A stretch of DNA of 64,000 nucleotides from Inia geoffrensis. Lineage: Eukaryota; Chordata; Mammalia; Artiodactyla; Iniidae. Shown here in pieces: positions 1 to 11,783 of this stretch. The translations under genes and the position numbers were made by a program. A model generated the notes under the pieces. It ran no database searches and was not told the DNA's origin. It saw only the letters and a program-made list of their open reading frames with translations. Where the stretch lies: NCBI GenBank assembly GCA_036417435.1, contig CM070904.1:127410695-127474694 (forward strand). Reading direction: 5' to 3'. Position 1 is the stretch's first letter, and every line of letters begins with the position of its first letter.

Positions 1-774
1 CTTGTATGTTTTCATGGAAACATATACAGTTTCCAATATGGAAACCGGTCCCTCCCTCATATCGGCATTCAAAGGCTCACAGCGCCATGCATGAGCCTTT
101 AATGGCAGTGAGGGATTTCATGCCAATGATCATTTTGGAGATAGATCCAGGGATAATAATCACAATATTTAATAATTAGGAAGGTTTGGCTGGAGCAAGT
201 AGAGCAGAGCTGTTAACACTGAGTGAGGCTGGCCCTGGCTGCCCCGCGAGTGTTAACCCTGGGGCGACTCTAATTCTTAATACAGGCTGAAAATCCTTGG
301 AACAATTAGAAACTCCTACCATTCCCTCAGGGCACTGCCAGGAAAAGGCAAAGGCATTTTCAGTCGGAAGGTCAGTGGACAAATATTTTACGAAGCATCA
401 GCCTGCCCAGTTCATGCAGAAAAATTGTCCCATGTGAAATTTTATAATGTAGTTTAATTTTATATGGAAATGTCAATTCATCAAAGCACATGTTTGAGTT
501 CTTTTCTCGTATGTGTATATCTATATTTATCAATTTGGTACTTTTATGATATGAAATGATTTCTGGGACATTACATCTATAGTAAAGACCCAACTTATAA
601 CATCTTGACTTGAGAGGACCCTTAAGGGACCAATCTGGTGACGGACTGGGGATGCCTCTGGGCTTTGCCCACTGTGGGCAGGTTAACAGTAACACCCTCC
701 TTCTCACAGCCAAGTTTACCCTGGTAATACCTCCATCCAGGGCAGTCTGGGAAGTGGGAGATGATGGGGTGTGG
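1..774. other. Single-copy DNA, no gene seen
   Basis: I see no recognisable gene or repeat here. The part around 120-180 is AT-rich with several TAAT cores, the kind of composition found in conserved non-coding DNA, but the sequence alone cannot show that it is conserved. Confidence 0.4.
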
Positions 775-940
775 AGCCTAAGCCTCTGGGTTCCTGGTCT
801 GGCTCTCTTATTAGCTGTGCCACCTCAGGCTACTTACTAACTTTGAGTCTTAGTTTTCTAATCTGTGAGATGGGAATAATGTAAGAGAATTTAAAGCGAT
901 AGTACACATAAAGACCCTCAACAGACATTAGTTCCCTTCC
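775..940 (+). repeat. MIR SINE
   Basis: The order of sub-motifs follows the MIR consensus: an 'attagctgtgccacctcaggc' type core (831 region), then a 'tcttagttttctaatctgtgagatggg' type stretch, then a degraded tail. MIR is an ancient tRNA-derived SINE mobilised by L2. The copy is heavily diverged, so the edges are approximate. Confidence 0.65.
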
Positions 941-1840
941 TGTACTCCTCTTGCTAGCACATCTGTCTATAGTAATTGTGTTCCCCTCCTGCTGCACTGC
1001 CCAGCAGCACCATGAACCCCCTGCTTGTGGGCATATGGAAGAGGACTTGCAGGACACCCTTGGGTGAGCTGTGGACAATTCTAGAACCTCTGGGGATAGG
1101 CACTGACCACTAAGAAGAACACCACATGCTTCATATCAGCACCACCCAAACTTCTAACAAGTGGAGGACTGGTTCCTTGGCCATTTGGGTCTCAGAAGAC
1201 GTTAATCCTCTAATCTAGCCTCCAGCCCCTGCTGCTGTAACTTCCATTGTGCTGCTTCTCACCTTGGCCAAGACCCCTTTGGCATGCCCTCGTGTGGGAA
1301 GCCCAGACTCTAATTACATGAGATACATTTTGGGTGCCTGGCTCTCCTTAACATACTTCTCAAAGATTCTCCCCAACACAGTTTCCTCTGAAGTGGGAAT
1401 GACCTCATTAATCCCGCCTCCTATTCTTTTAGCTGATTGGTCCAGAGCTAAACACCTGACCCAAGGATGGCCAACCAGAATTTTTTTCCTTAGAAATTCT
1501 GTCTTAGAGACACAAAAATCCACATTGGCTGTGGAGAGCCAAGCTGAAAGGTCATATCGGCTATGGCTGCCATTTTGGGTCATGTGCAATGTGACAAACA
1601 GGAGAAGCTGGTCTGAGAAGAGAGCAGGAGAAGAAAGCAGTCCACAGAGCAGAGAGGAGTGGGCCCCATGGCCCCTGAGAGGAGAAAGTGGCTCTCCTGA
1701 TGGCTTTTCCCTTCCTACAGAGTTGAGCTTCATCTCTTTTATTTGGTTTCTTTGGGATTCCAGCATCCTTACCACATGCCTCTTTTACTTGAACAAATTT
1801 GAGTAGGCTCTGATCTTTGCAATCAAAGCAACTGTGACCA
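941..1840. other. Unassigned DNA, possibly an old LTR-like repeat
   Basis: The stretch 1400-1500 ('gctgattggtccagagctaa' followed by a 'cacctgacccaaggatggcc' motif) resembles internal parts of old mammalian interspersed repeats, but I could not place it in a family. A 185-codon reading frame crosses it on the plus strand (1249-1806). Its protein has no recognisable domain and I do not regard it as a gene. Confidence 0.35.
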
Positions 1841-1841
1841 G

Positions 1842-3725
1842 GGTATGAGATAAGGATTCCTACTCTCACTACTTCTTTCAGTATCATAATGGAAGTCCTC
1901 ACCAGTGCAATAAGACAAGAAAAAACAAATAGAAGTCGTGATGATTGGAAAGAAAGAATTAAAACTATCTTTATTCACAGAAGACAGGATTGTGTGTGTG
2001 GAGAATCCAAAAGAATATACAAACAGAACTACAGTTGAACTCATCAAGGTCACAGGATACTGGGCAAACATGCAGAAATTAATTGTATTTATACATACTA
2101 CCAATAAACAATTGAAAAATGAAATTACAAAACACAGACATTTTAAAACAGGATGAAAACCATTCAATGCATAGGAACAAATATAATGTGTAAATCTTCT
2201 ATAGTATACTATAAAATTATTGCTGGATTAATTTAAGGAGTATCTAAATAAATGGAAAATTAGGACATGTTCATAGATTGGTACCTTAAATTGTTCAATC
2301 TTCAGGTGTCAATAATCTCCAAATTTGTCTATAGAGATAATGCAATCTTAACCAAAATCCTAGCAGACTTTTTTTCAGAATATAAATTGACAAACTGATT
2401 CTAAAATTTATATGGAAATGCAAAGGACTTAAAATAGCCAAGACAGTCTTAAAAAAGAACAAAGTAGGAGGGTTTACGCTACCAGATTTTAAAACTTAGC
2501 ATAAAGCTACAGTATTTAAGCAGTGTAATACTGGCATAAGGAAAGACAATTAGATCAATGAAGCGGAATAGAAGTCCAGAAAAGACCCATGTGTCTGCAG
2601 TCAGTGGATTTTCAGAAAAACAAAATCAAAACCAAACAAAACACCAATGCAGTTCATCGGGGGAAACAGAAGGTCTTTTTAATAAATGATGCCAGAGCAA
2701 CTGGATATCCATATGGACCATAGACCTACATGTGGAAGCTAAAAGTATAAAACATCCATACGAAAAGCATAGGACATTATCTCTGAAGAAGTCAAATCTT
2801 TCTTAGAATGGAAAAGAGCAAACAATAAAAGAAAAAAAATCGATGTTAGTCTTCGTCAAAATTTCTGCTCTTTAAAAAACAGGAAAATTAAAAGACAAGC
2901 CACAGACTGGTAGAACATATTTGCAATTCATTTATCTGACCAAGGATTTGTGGTCAAGATACATAAGGAATCCTACAAATTAAAAAAAATAATAATAAAT
3001 GGGCAAAAGAGTTGAATAAGAACTTCACAGAAGAAGATACATGAACGGAACAAACATATGAAAAGGTACTCAACATCATGAGTCATTGGGTAAAGACAAA
3101 TTAAAATCACAGTGAGAAACCACAATATATTAGGGTGGATACAGTTACAAAGATTGACAATTCCAAGCATTGGTGAGGATCTTTGATATCTTGCTGATAG
3201 GAGTGTAAAGTAGCAGTGTAAAATAGTCAATCATTTTGAGAAATTACTTGACTGTTTCTAATAACATTAAATAAACACCTATCCTAAGACCCCCACACTT
3301 CCACTCCTGAGTACACACTCTGGAGAAATGAGTACATACATCCACAAAAAGACTTGTCTAAGAACATTCGTAGCAACTTTATATTAGTTGAAACTAGAAA
3401 TAATCCAAATAGTCATCAACAGAAAGATGGATAAGCAAATTGTGGCAATACTTCTCAGCAATAAAAAGAGCAATCTGATAGACACACGTTGATGAATCTC
3501 AAATATTATGTTGAGCAAAGAGAGACACTATAGATGACACACTGTGTGATCCCATTTTTATGAAGTTCATGAGAGCAAAATTAATCTAATGGTGATAGAA
3601 ATCAGAAGATGGTACTCTCTGAGAGGGATGGGTATTAATAGGAAAAGGGTCTTAGCTTCATGGCTGATGTTCTAGATATTGGTCTGGTTGATGGTCAAGT
3701 GGGTGTATATGTATGTAAACGTTCA
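1842..3725 (+). repeat. Old L1 LINE fragment, ORF2 C-terminal part to 3'UTR
   Basis: The reading follows L1 ORF2 from just before the reverse-transcriptase catalytic block through the C-terminal region to an L1 3'UTR. The catalytic FADD block at about 1970-1985 reads as FTED, so an active-site aspartate is lost. Frameshifts and stops are frequent. It is 5'-truncated and belongs to an old L1M-type subfamily. The 3' end abuts an MLT1 LTR. Confidence 0.85.
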
Positions 3726-3726
3726 T

Positions 3727-4039
3727 GTCTATGGAGTGAATTGTATCCACCCACCCCAACCCAAATTCATATGTTGAAGCCCTAACCCCCAGTGTGATGG
3801 TATTTGGAGATGGGGTCTTTGGGAGGGTGGGGCCCCATGAAGAGGAAAACACCAGAGCTCACTTTCCCTCTCCACTGTGTGAAGACACAGCAAGAAGGTG
3901 GCTGTCTGCAAGTCAGAACCCGACCATGCTGGTACCTTGATCTAGGACTTCTGGCCTCCAGAACTGTGAGAAACAAATTTCTGTTGTCTAAGCATCAGTC
4001 TATGGTATTTTGTTATGACAGCCCAAGCTGACTAATGCA
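3727..4039 (+). repeat. MLT1A-type solo LTR (ERVL-MaLR)
   Basis: Most of an MLT1A-like LTR can be followed. It opens with 'aattcatatgttgaagccct', has a middle 'gtgtgaagacacagcaagaa' and closes with 'ggcctccagaactgtgagaa', 'atttctgttgt' and 'ctgactaatgca'. MaLR elements are old non-autonomous retrovirus-like elements. No internal region is attached, so this is a solo LTR. Confidence 0.85.
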
Positions 4040-5407
4040 TTCTTCAAGCTATATATCCAAGATTTGTACATATTTTTGTAATGTAAAATTTCCTTTAATA
4101 AGTACTATTAAAATTGCCTTCCTGAAAACATTTACTATAGTGACAATTGCAAAAAAGAGGGGTAAAATATTTGGGGCCCAGCATAACACTCTAGTGTCCT
4201 TCTTCAATTGCTTCCAGTCTTTGTACAATGTAGGGTTCTCTTTTTTTCCTTTTTTTGTGTGTGGGGGTCAAATTTAGATCAGAACCTTGCATTTATACAC
4301 ACAAATCAGCAAGGAGGTAGAGAATTATTTTCCTGGCTTAGAGCAAAGGGGATTTCAACAGGAATGGATGGCTAACAGCATTGGGAAAGTGACCATGGAA
4401 ACTGAACAAGAGATGCTCAGAGTCAACCATGGCACTTTACATGAGGCACACAGTATATAAAGATAGGGTCACAAGAGATGTGGGCAAAAGCAGAACTTAA
4501 ATTACTTTACACAAATAAAGATCTGAGCCTCTGAATGCCAAGGTGTTGGTGAAATGAGGAGTAGTGAGTGGAAGAGGATGGATGGCACTCACTAATAGTA
4601 CCACAGATGTCTCATGTCAAGCAAATATTGATGTGGTTCATTAACTGTCGAATGGTAATGTTTCCCAGGAGAAACTCATATTTGGAACTTTACCTATAAA
4701 AGCAGTAACTCAAAGCTGTGGGAGCCTGACAGCCCAGCAGGAGGTTTTTGACTAGAAAGCTTTTCCATAGGTATATTGTGACCTGCCTGGCCATAGAAAT
4801 CCAGGTCGGAAAACATAATAGAAACAAGTGTCACATTTGCGACTCCTGAGACTGACCTAGATATGCTCCCCCAAACCTCTGTCCTCCCTAAGCCCAAGAA
4901 GGAAGGAAGCACAGGTGAATTCTGTGAGCCAGACTGACTCAGTGGGGAGCAGACAGAAAGGGCTCTCATCTTCCCCTCGACTCCCCACTTCAGCCTGCTC
5001 TGTGGGTTGGTACTGCCTGCCCAGCCTTGGGTGAAATCTCAGGCAGACCACATGCAAAGTTTTTCTGGTCACTCTTAGCTTATCAACAAATGGTCTCTTT
5101 TGCTGGGTATAAAAAGTGCAGCTGAAAGCTATTTCAAAACTCCAACTCCTTCCCATCCAGGCCTCCCACAGCTGGGAAGCCTCTGCTTCATGCTCTATCT
5201 TCTCCCTGTCCCCCTAGCTGCACTTTGGGCCCTCAGAGTGGGGCAATTGTAGGGGCTCCTCAGAGATACCTTGCCAGGGGTCTCTGACTGCAGTTTTGGG
5301 GCACGTACAAAGCTCTCAAGCTGGCCACTTATGATGCCGCACATTTCTGCAGCCACTTTCTGCCAAGGTCCACCTGGCCCCTAGCAGGGAGTCTTTTGGG
5401 TGGAGTC
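4040..5407. other. Single-copy DNA, no gene seen
   Basis: No repeat or gene could be recognised. The open frames (up to about 100 codons) lack identifiable domains and lie on both strands without splice-site support. Confidence 0.4.
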
Positions 5408-5626
5408 TTTTTTTTTTTTTTTTTTTTTTCTTTTGCGGTACGCGGGCCTCTCACTGTCGTGGCCTCTCCCGCTGCAAAGCAAAGGCTCTGGACGCGCAGG
5501 CTCAGCGGCCATGGCTCACGGGCCCAGCCGCTCCGCGGCATGTAGGATCTTCCTGGACTGGGGCACAAACCCATGTCCCCTGCATCGGCAGGCAGACTCT
5601 CAACCACTGCGCCACCAGGGAAGCCC
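5408..5626 (-). repeat. CHR-type tRNA-Glu SINE
   Basis: Read on the minus strand it begins with the tRNA-derived head and ends in a poly(A) tail (the T run at 5408-5429). Pol III box A (related to TGGCGCAGTGG) and a degraded box B lie near the 5626 end. The body shows several CpG-to-TpG/CpA changes. No clear target-site duplication was found. Confidence 0.9.
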
Positions 5627-5987
5627 AAACATAACTTTTATATGCACTGAGAAACAAAAAAATTCATGCTACTTGCTCTGCTGCAAGATTCACTTTATTG
5701 TGATGATCTGGAACCAAACCCTCAACATCTCTGAAGTTTGCCTGTATTGTTAAGTAGGTTTCAAGATGGCATGTATATAAGATCCCATTTTATGAAGAGA
5801 AAATGTGCATAAAACATATAGAAAGAAGGACAAAACAGTAACAACACATAAAAACCTCTGGGTGGTGGTGATGCAGTGATTTTTCTTTTCTACTTCTTCA
5901 TGTGTTTAGTATCTAAAGTTTCCTAGTTTTGTGACAGGAGAGTAACAGTGGAGCTATTTTTTTTTTTTAAGGAAATTGTGGAGTTTT

Positions 5988-6585
5988 GTTTTGTTTGTTT
6001 GTTTTTTTAACTGACGCACTACTCAGAGCTTTGAGGGTGATTTTTTTTTTTTTTTTTTTTTTTTTGTGATACGTGGGCCTCTCACTGTGGTGGCCTCTCC
6101 AGTTGCAGAGCACAGGCTCCAGACGCGCAGGCTCAGTGGCCATGGCTCACGGGCCCAGCTGCTCTGTGGCATGTGGGATCCTCCTGGACCGGGGCACGAA
6201 CCCGCGTCCCCTGCATCAGCAGGCGGACTCTCAACCACTGCGCCACCAGGGAAGCCCCTGAGGGTGATTTATTTATTTATTTTTAATAGATCTTTACTGG
6301 AGTATTATTGCTTCACAATACTTGTTAGTTGTACAACAAAGTGAATCAGCCATATGCATACATATATCCCCATATCTCCTCCCTCTTGAGCCTCCCTCCC
6401 ACCCCCCCTATCCCACCTCTCTAGGTCATATACGCAATGGAATATTAAAAGCCATAAAAAGAAATGAAATAGAGTTGTTTGTAGTGAGGTGGATGGACCT
6501 AGAGTCTGTCATACAGAGTGAAGTCAGAAAGAGAAAAACAAATACCTTATGCTAACGCATATATATGGAATCTAAAAAAAAAAAA
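5988..6585 (-). repeat. L1 insertion with 5' inversion and apparent 3' transduction, carrying a nested SINE
   Basis: A 9-bp repeat 'tggagtttt' flanks the unit at 5979-5987 and 6586-6594. After the left copy comes a T-rich run (reverse of an A tail), about 32 bp of unrelated DNA, and a second A-tail remnant (6264-6283). The L1 3'UTR on the minus strand then runs to about 6427. From 6428 to 6585 the L1 sequence is on the plus strand and ends in an internal A run. This is the pattern of a twin-primed, 5'-inverted L1 whose transcript read through its own A-rich end. A CHR SINE later landed in the transduced part (6044-6258). Confidence 0.6.
6044..6258 (-). repeat. CHR-type tRNA-Glu SINE with target-site duplication
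   Basis: This is a near full-length copy on the minus strand with its poly(A) tail at the left. The target-site duplication 'tgagggtgattt' is at 6032-6043 and 6259-6270. It sits inside the putative 3'-transduced segment of the surrounding L1, so it is younger than that L1. Confidence 0.93.
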
Positions 6586-7902
6586 TGGAGTTTTTTAAAG
6601 CATGAACAACTGAAAATTATTATTATTTTTTAAACACAAGACACCCTTGTAGCCCTGTCAAGACTCTGCAGAACGACCCTTGAGACATTGTTTCATGAAC
6701 CGACCCCTCATGATTTGTTGTCTCTCACCTTGCTCTCTTGGCTCCTAGGCCTGTCCGTGTTGGTATTCTCCAGGGTCGAGTTCTGCTCTGGGGGAAATTC
6801 AAGTTCAGGGGCTCACTTACAGAGTTCCCATTTTCCAGTGAATCTGTGACATGTGAGAAATGTAGGGAGTTAGGAATGTGCATCTCATCTCCCCTTTTCA
6901 GGCAATTCTCCCTATGAGACTAGGACAGTAGCAACAGTCACCCTGAGAGGGGAAGGTAGTGGGGTGAAGAGGGGTGTCCTTCCTCTCATGCCCCCGAAGG
7001 GGAATTTGCCACTCTTTGTGCTGTATTCAGTGACCTGCAATGCCATCACTATGAAAATCGTAATTATGGTACAAGAAACTTCATAGCCACACATACATCC
7101 ATATACATATCCATCCGTACGTGCATGTATAGCGGGAAAAAAAAATCAGAAATGAGCTTGAAAACTTGGATACAAACCTGGTTTATGTCTCAGAGGACAA
7201 TAGAACCATAACCACTGGTGTTGTCATTTCTACTGGACAAAAATCATTTGCAACTTATCAGTTTTTTAACATCTAACTTTACAATTTCTGAGTCCTAATA
7301 GATATTAAATAATAAGTCACCTGCCCTGGAGTGTCAGATCAACCATAGGTGGCGTTGTTAGTTAATGCTCTCATATGACTTTGAAAGGACACCACTTAGC
7401 AGATGAGATGGGGACTGTCCTCACTTTCCAGACCCAGATCACAAACCATGAACCCAGAGCGCCAGCCTTCTTTCCTTGTTAGGGGTGGACGGGAGAAGCC
7501 CGGTGCTGGGTGGCCTCCTCAGCAGAACAGTGGTTTCTCCTTGGACCCTGGATCAGGGGAAGTTGGGTTGTCTTGAGAGTTAACTCCAGGGAGCTAAAAT
7601 GAGGAAGTCACTTTACAAATAAAACTGCGAGTCTGATGAGAGTATTTGTGGTCTGAACATAAATGGCATCTTTGGCTGTGGCAGGGCATGCCGTGGCCCG
7701 TGTGTCTACACTGGCAGCCTCCACTCGTCTTGGAGGCAACAAACTTGAGGCTCTCTCCCCATCAACCGCCTTTCCCTCTCCAGCCTCATCTCAGACAGAG
7801 CCCCACACCCACCTTTTCTCCTGCTTAGAAAGTCCCCCACCCCGACTTTGGGCAGCGGATTCTGCTTATCTCTCTGCTTTCAACGCTCTAACCCTGCAAG
7901 TT
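6586..7902. other. Single-copy DNA, no gene seen
   Basis: No gene or repeat is recognised apart from short ATT/CAT-rich patches near 6617 and 7095. Open frames at 7646-7914 overlap in two frames and have no recognisable domain. Confidence 0.4.
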
Positions 7903-8460
7903 CCGATGGGGTAGCCGCTAGCCACATGGGGCTATTACACACTTGAAATGTGGCTCATGTGACTAAAGTAAATTCTTCATTTTTTTAAAACTTAAGTTAA
8001 TTTAAATTTAAATGTAAAAACTGATAGTTTCATTATTAGAAATCTTTTGAGGATATTTGGAGTAATCTGGGGATTGTTTCTACTTTGATTAACTTTTCTG
8101 GCTGTACATTTAATAACTTCTCTGGCTGTAAACTCCTTCTTTGACTGCACATTTTATGAAATCTAAATCCAGATCAAGAATTTCCAATGAAAATTTAGTA
8201 TGCAAATTGAGAGAGACTATAAATATAAAATACCGAACAGATTTCAAAAACAGTACCACAAAAAGACTGTAAAATATCTTATTACTAATTTTTATATCGA
8301 TTATTGACTATAGGATAAAATTATAATATTTTGGATGTATTGGGTTAAATAGAATGCATTGTTAAAGTTAATTTTACTCATTTCTGCTTACTTTTTAATG
8401 TAAAAATATTTTAAATGACGTATGTGGCTTGCATTACATTTCCGCTGGACAGAGCTGCTC
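7903..8460 (-). mobile_element. Old non-autonomous hAT-like DNA transposon
   Basis: The left edge carries 'gtagccgctagccacatggg'. The right edge carries a 'tgtggcttgcattacatttc' motif followed by 'tggacagagctgctc', which resembles the terminal repeat of a widespread old mammalian hAT-type element seen in reverse. The AT-rich interior has no coding capacity. The subfamily is not assigned. Confidence 0.45.
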
Positions 8461-8494
8461 TAACCCCCTTCTCCATCAACACAGGTTCTGGGAC

Positions 8495-8660
8495 TAGAAG
8501 AATCTGAACTCTAGATCAAGCCATAACACTCACTAGCTGTGTGATTTGGGGTAAGTGACTCAGTTTCTCAGGGTCTTGATTATTTTTTTTAATCTGTAAA
8601 ATGGGTATGGTAAGAACTGCCTTGAAATGCCTGCCTATCTTAGCCAATAAGTACCCACAA
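8495..8660 (+). repeat. MIR SINE
   Basis: The central MIR motifs are clear: 'cactagctgtgtgatttggg', a 'gtaagtgactcagtttctca' stretch and 'aatctgtaaaatggg'. Orientation is plus. The 5' tRNA-like part is weak. Confidence 0.8.
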
Positions 8661-8684
8661 GTGCTCAGCCAAGTTAGCTGCTGT

Positions 8685-8895
8685 TCTTTCTGGCCATGTC
8701 CTAATGCATCCTTCAGGGCTCACCTAAAATATCATCTTCTTTGGAGGAATCATTCCTAACCCTTCCAGAGGGTCTAGTTTTTTGCCTTTACCTCTCTTAT
8801 AAACTTAGCCGCATTGCTTGCCGTAAAATGACATCATGACAATATTTTGGGTTTCTCAAGGGCAGAGACTCCCACTTATTCATGTGGGTGTGCTT
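8685..8895 (+). repeat. L2 LINE 3' fragment
   Basis: The series 'atccttcagggctcacctaa', 'ggaggaatcattcctaaccc' and 'ctcaagggcagagactccca' follows the L2 3' region in order. L2 is an ancient LINE and this copy is inactive. It lies directly after a MIR, which shares the L2 tail. Confidence 0.7.
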
Positions 8896-9030
8896 TTAAC
8901 TCTTATGGAAATTTTCAAACATACACAGAAGTTGAGAGAGTAATATAATGTACCAACCACCCTGCTCCCATGACTATAGTGTTCCCATTGTTGTATTTCT
9001 CTGGCTTCGCACGGTACTCAACCCAAAATT
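8896..9030 (-). repeat. Possible L1M 3'-region fragment
   Basis: The sequence around 'attttcaaacatacacagaa' and 'gagagagtaatataatgtac' resembles 3' sequence of old L1M elements in reverse. The fragment is short and diverged, so the family call is tentative. Confidence 0.4.
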
Positions 9031-9039
9031 CTATGTTTG

Positions 9040-9532
9040 TGGTAGGTGGCAGACAACCACGCTTTCTTTGCTGCTCCTCGCATCAAGCAATGGAGTTGAT
9101 TTCTCCATCTGCTTTTATCTGGACTGGACCTGTGAGCTGCTTGGCCAGATGGAATGTGGTAGAAGTGACTGTGCAGGCTCTGACCCCAGGTCTCAAGACC
9201 TGGAGGCTTCTGTTCCTGCTTTCTGGGAACCCTGATGCCATGTGGACAAGCCTGAGCTAGCCTCCTGGAGAGTGAGCAACACGTGGAGCAGAGACAAACA
9301 GTCCAGGTGAGGCCCTCGTGGACCAACCAGCTCGCTAGCGGCCAGAGAGGCTGTCCTTGACCTTCCAACCCCAGATCTGCCACCAGCTCACTGCAGAGGT
9401 CAGACAAAGTGGCCCAGACAGAGGAGCCACCCAATCAACCCCCAGAATCAAGAGAAATAATAAATATTGTTGTCCCGTCTCTATGTTTTAAGGGTGGTTT
9501 AACATGTGGCAAAAGGCTACTAGATAGAGTTT
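9040..9532 (+). repeat. MLT1-type LTR (older MaLR subfamily)
   Basis: The central and 3' parts match an old MLT1 LTR: 'gcctgagctagcctcctgga', 'gagcaacacgtggagcagag', then an AATAAA signal near 9463, 'attgttgt' and a poorly preserved end near 'ggctactagata'. The 5' boundary is uncertain. Confidence 0.65.
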
Positions 9533-10264
9533 AATGAAAGTTTTTGAACCAGTTAATGTCTCCCCAGCACACACGGGGCAGCGTGCTATCTGTCTAGTGA
9601 CAGCTGCCATACCCCAGGGGCTAAGAAACTGTCACACAGTCCACAACCCCAGCCTGCTGCCCGCTCAGCCACGTGGGCAAGTCACAGGGAAAGAAGACTC
9701 AGCTCTGACAACCCCCGTTTGTAAAAGTTTCTGGTCCTATTCTGCTCAACAGATGTGCTTTGAGCAGATAAAATGTGCTAGGAACTGGTTTAAAAGATTA
9801 AGGGATCCTGCCGCAAAGCTATTCCCACGGTATTAATCTCTCATATTTTCAGGACAACAGAAACTCTAGCTATCATGGTGATGGTGAGAGAAGAGGATAG
9901 AACCTCATGTTAGGAGAGAAACTCGTGTTCCCAGATATCCTTACACATAGACAACTGCAAGTCTCCCTTCTAGAATGCATGGAATCTGGGGGGTTTGCTG
10001 AGTCCTGGAACAAGACGGCTCTTTTAATAGAAGCCAGTCTTACTGTATCACTTGGGTCAACACTTTCTCCTGAAGTATCCACATCATCTTATTGGGGGAA
10101 TTTGAATTCTTTGGATAAGGGCTTCAAAATGTTCCACCTTATTGAACCTGTCCTTGTTCATTTTCAGTGCCTTTTATTCTCCATTCATTTAAGTGGGCCC
10201 TTCAGCCCCAGTGACTCCAACTGGATGTCAAGGAGCAGCTGTGACAGTCGTCCCCGGTACTGAC
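9533..10264. other. Single-copy DNA, no gene seen
   Basis: No repeat is recognised. If the candidate exon to the right is real, the part next to 10264 would be its downstream intron on the minus strand. Confidence 0.4.
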
Positions 10265-10523
10265 CTGCCGGGTGTCCACAGTTCTGTTCGGGAGTGGCTC
10301 TGGCTTTGCCTTTGCTTCTGTGTCTCACGGTGCAATTGAAGATGGAGTTTCTCTGGATAGGGATGTAGTAATGGGGTGCTTTGTCTTGCATCTCCTGGTC
10401 GGCATGGGGCGTCCTCTCTTCTGAGAGGACCTCAGGTCTCACACTGGCCAGCTTATCAATCTCCCACGAACCACTCACTGATTTCTGGGGCTTTCCCAAA
10501 ACCGCAGAGTCCCTGGTCTCCAT
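10265..10523 (-). CDS. Candidate coding exon, unidentified protein
   Basis: Seen: on the minus strand an ATG at 10523 opens a frame of 86 codons that reaches a good splice-donor match, GCAG|gtcagt, with the cut between 10265 and 10264. The frame would otherwise run on to 10185 (112 codons in all). The translation is mixed in composition and free of repeat signatures, with acidic/polar and basic stretches (for example 'HYYIPIQRNSIFNC' and 'RHRSKGKARA'). An in-frame stop lies just upstream of the ATG, so this would be a first coding exon. Inference only: I do not recognise the protein, no other exons were found, the context at the ATG is weak, and frames of this size occur by chance in such DNA. 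It could equally be non-coding. Confidence 0.2.
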
Positions 10524-11057
10524 GGAATTAAGCCCAATTGTTTCTCAGCAGAATGACTGGAGAACAATAACCTCTCTCAATTGTCCCTGGTTTTGAGTGC
10601 TCTAGAATAGAAAGAGAACAGTTTTCAGTCGCTGTCATCAGGCTAAAGATGCCATTCAGAGTATGGAATTCCACTCCCATTCAGATTTGTGGAAATTTGA
10701 AATAATCTGTGCATCCTGGCGACCACATCTTTGTCAATGAAAATTACAGTTTAACCACTGCAATTTGGATGCATTCATGTATCATTTTATAATTGAGGTT
10801 TGTTAATTCTATTCAGAGGCAACACTTGTGGGGAAAATGCTGAAAGTGACTTGTGTAACTAACTTTCAAGCACTGTAAACATTTGCTGAATAAATCAAGA
10901 GAGGGTAGCAAAAATGGTGAGGGGAACTCCAGGAAACCAAAACAAGGGAAAAGAAGGTATATAGCGACAAAAAGAGTCATGGGAAGAATAGGAAGGGCCG
11001 TCAGAGAGTGACAGGTCCCAGGACAGTAAATTTAGAGACGGGAAGTCTTTTCTGAAA
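10524..11057. other. Single-copy DNA, no gene seen
   Basis: I see no repeat or gene in this stretch. Confidence 0.4.
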
Positions 11058-11783
11058 TTATTATTTATTTTTTAATTGAAGTATAGTTGATTTACAATGT
11101 TGTGTTAATTTCTGCTGTACAGAAAAGTGATTCAGTTATACATATATATATTCTTTTTTTTAATATTCTTTTCCATTTTGGTTCATCATAGGATATTGAA
11201 TATAGTTCCTTGTGGTATACAGTAGGACCTTGTCGTTTATCCATTCCATGTACGATAACTTACATCTGCTGACCCCAACCTCCCACTCCATCCCTCCCCC
11301 AACCGCCTCCCCATTGGCAAACACAAGTCTGTTCTCTATGACCGTTAAGTCTGTTTCATAGGTAGGTTCATTTGTGTCATATTTTAGATTCCACATATAA
11401 GTGATACCATATGGTATTTGTCTTTCTCTTTCTGACTTACTTCACTTAGTATGATAATCTCTAGCTGCATCCATGATGCTGCAAATGGCATTATTTTGTT
11501 CTTTTTATGGCTGAGTAGTATTCCATTGTGTATATGTACCACATCTTCTTTATTCATTCATCTGTTGGTGGGCATTTCAGTTGTTTCCATGTCTTGGCTA
11601 TGGTGAAACGTGCTGCTATGAACATAGGGGCGCATGTATCTTTTTGGATTAGGGTTTTGTCTGCCTATATGCCCAGGAGTGGGATTGCTGGATCATATGG
11701 TAATGAGGAACTTCCATACTGTTTCCATAGTGGCTATACCAACTTACATTCCCACCAACAGTGTAGGAGGGTTCTCTTTTTAG
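11058..11783 (-). repeat. L1 LINE 3' end, 5'-truncated
   Basis: The minus strand reads from the end of ORF2 (around 11783) through the 3'UTR to an A-rich tail at 11058-11075. Landmarks in the given orientation are 'attgaagtatagttgattta' and 'ggctgagtagtattccattg'. Moderate divergence suggests a cetartiodactyl-lineage L1 rather than a very old L1M. Confidence 0.85.

Noticed and set aside
1249..1806. 185-codon plus-strand frame
   Set aside because: No recognisable domain, a minus-strand frame overlaps it, and the DNA looks like old repeat. Such a length can arise by chance.
5408..5626. Repeated short frames found at several loci with similar Arg/Pro/Gly-rich peptides
   Set aside because: They are all CHR SINE copies read in various frames, not a gene family.
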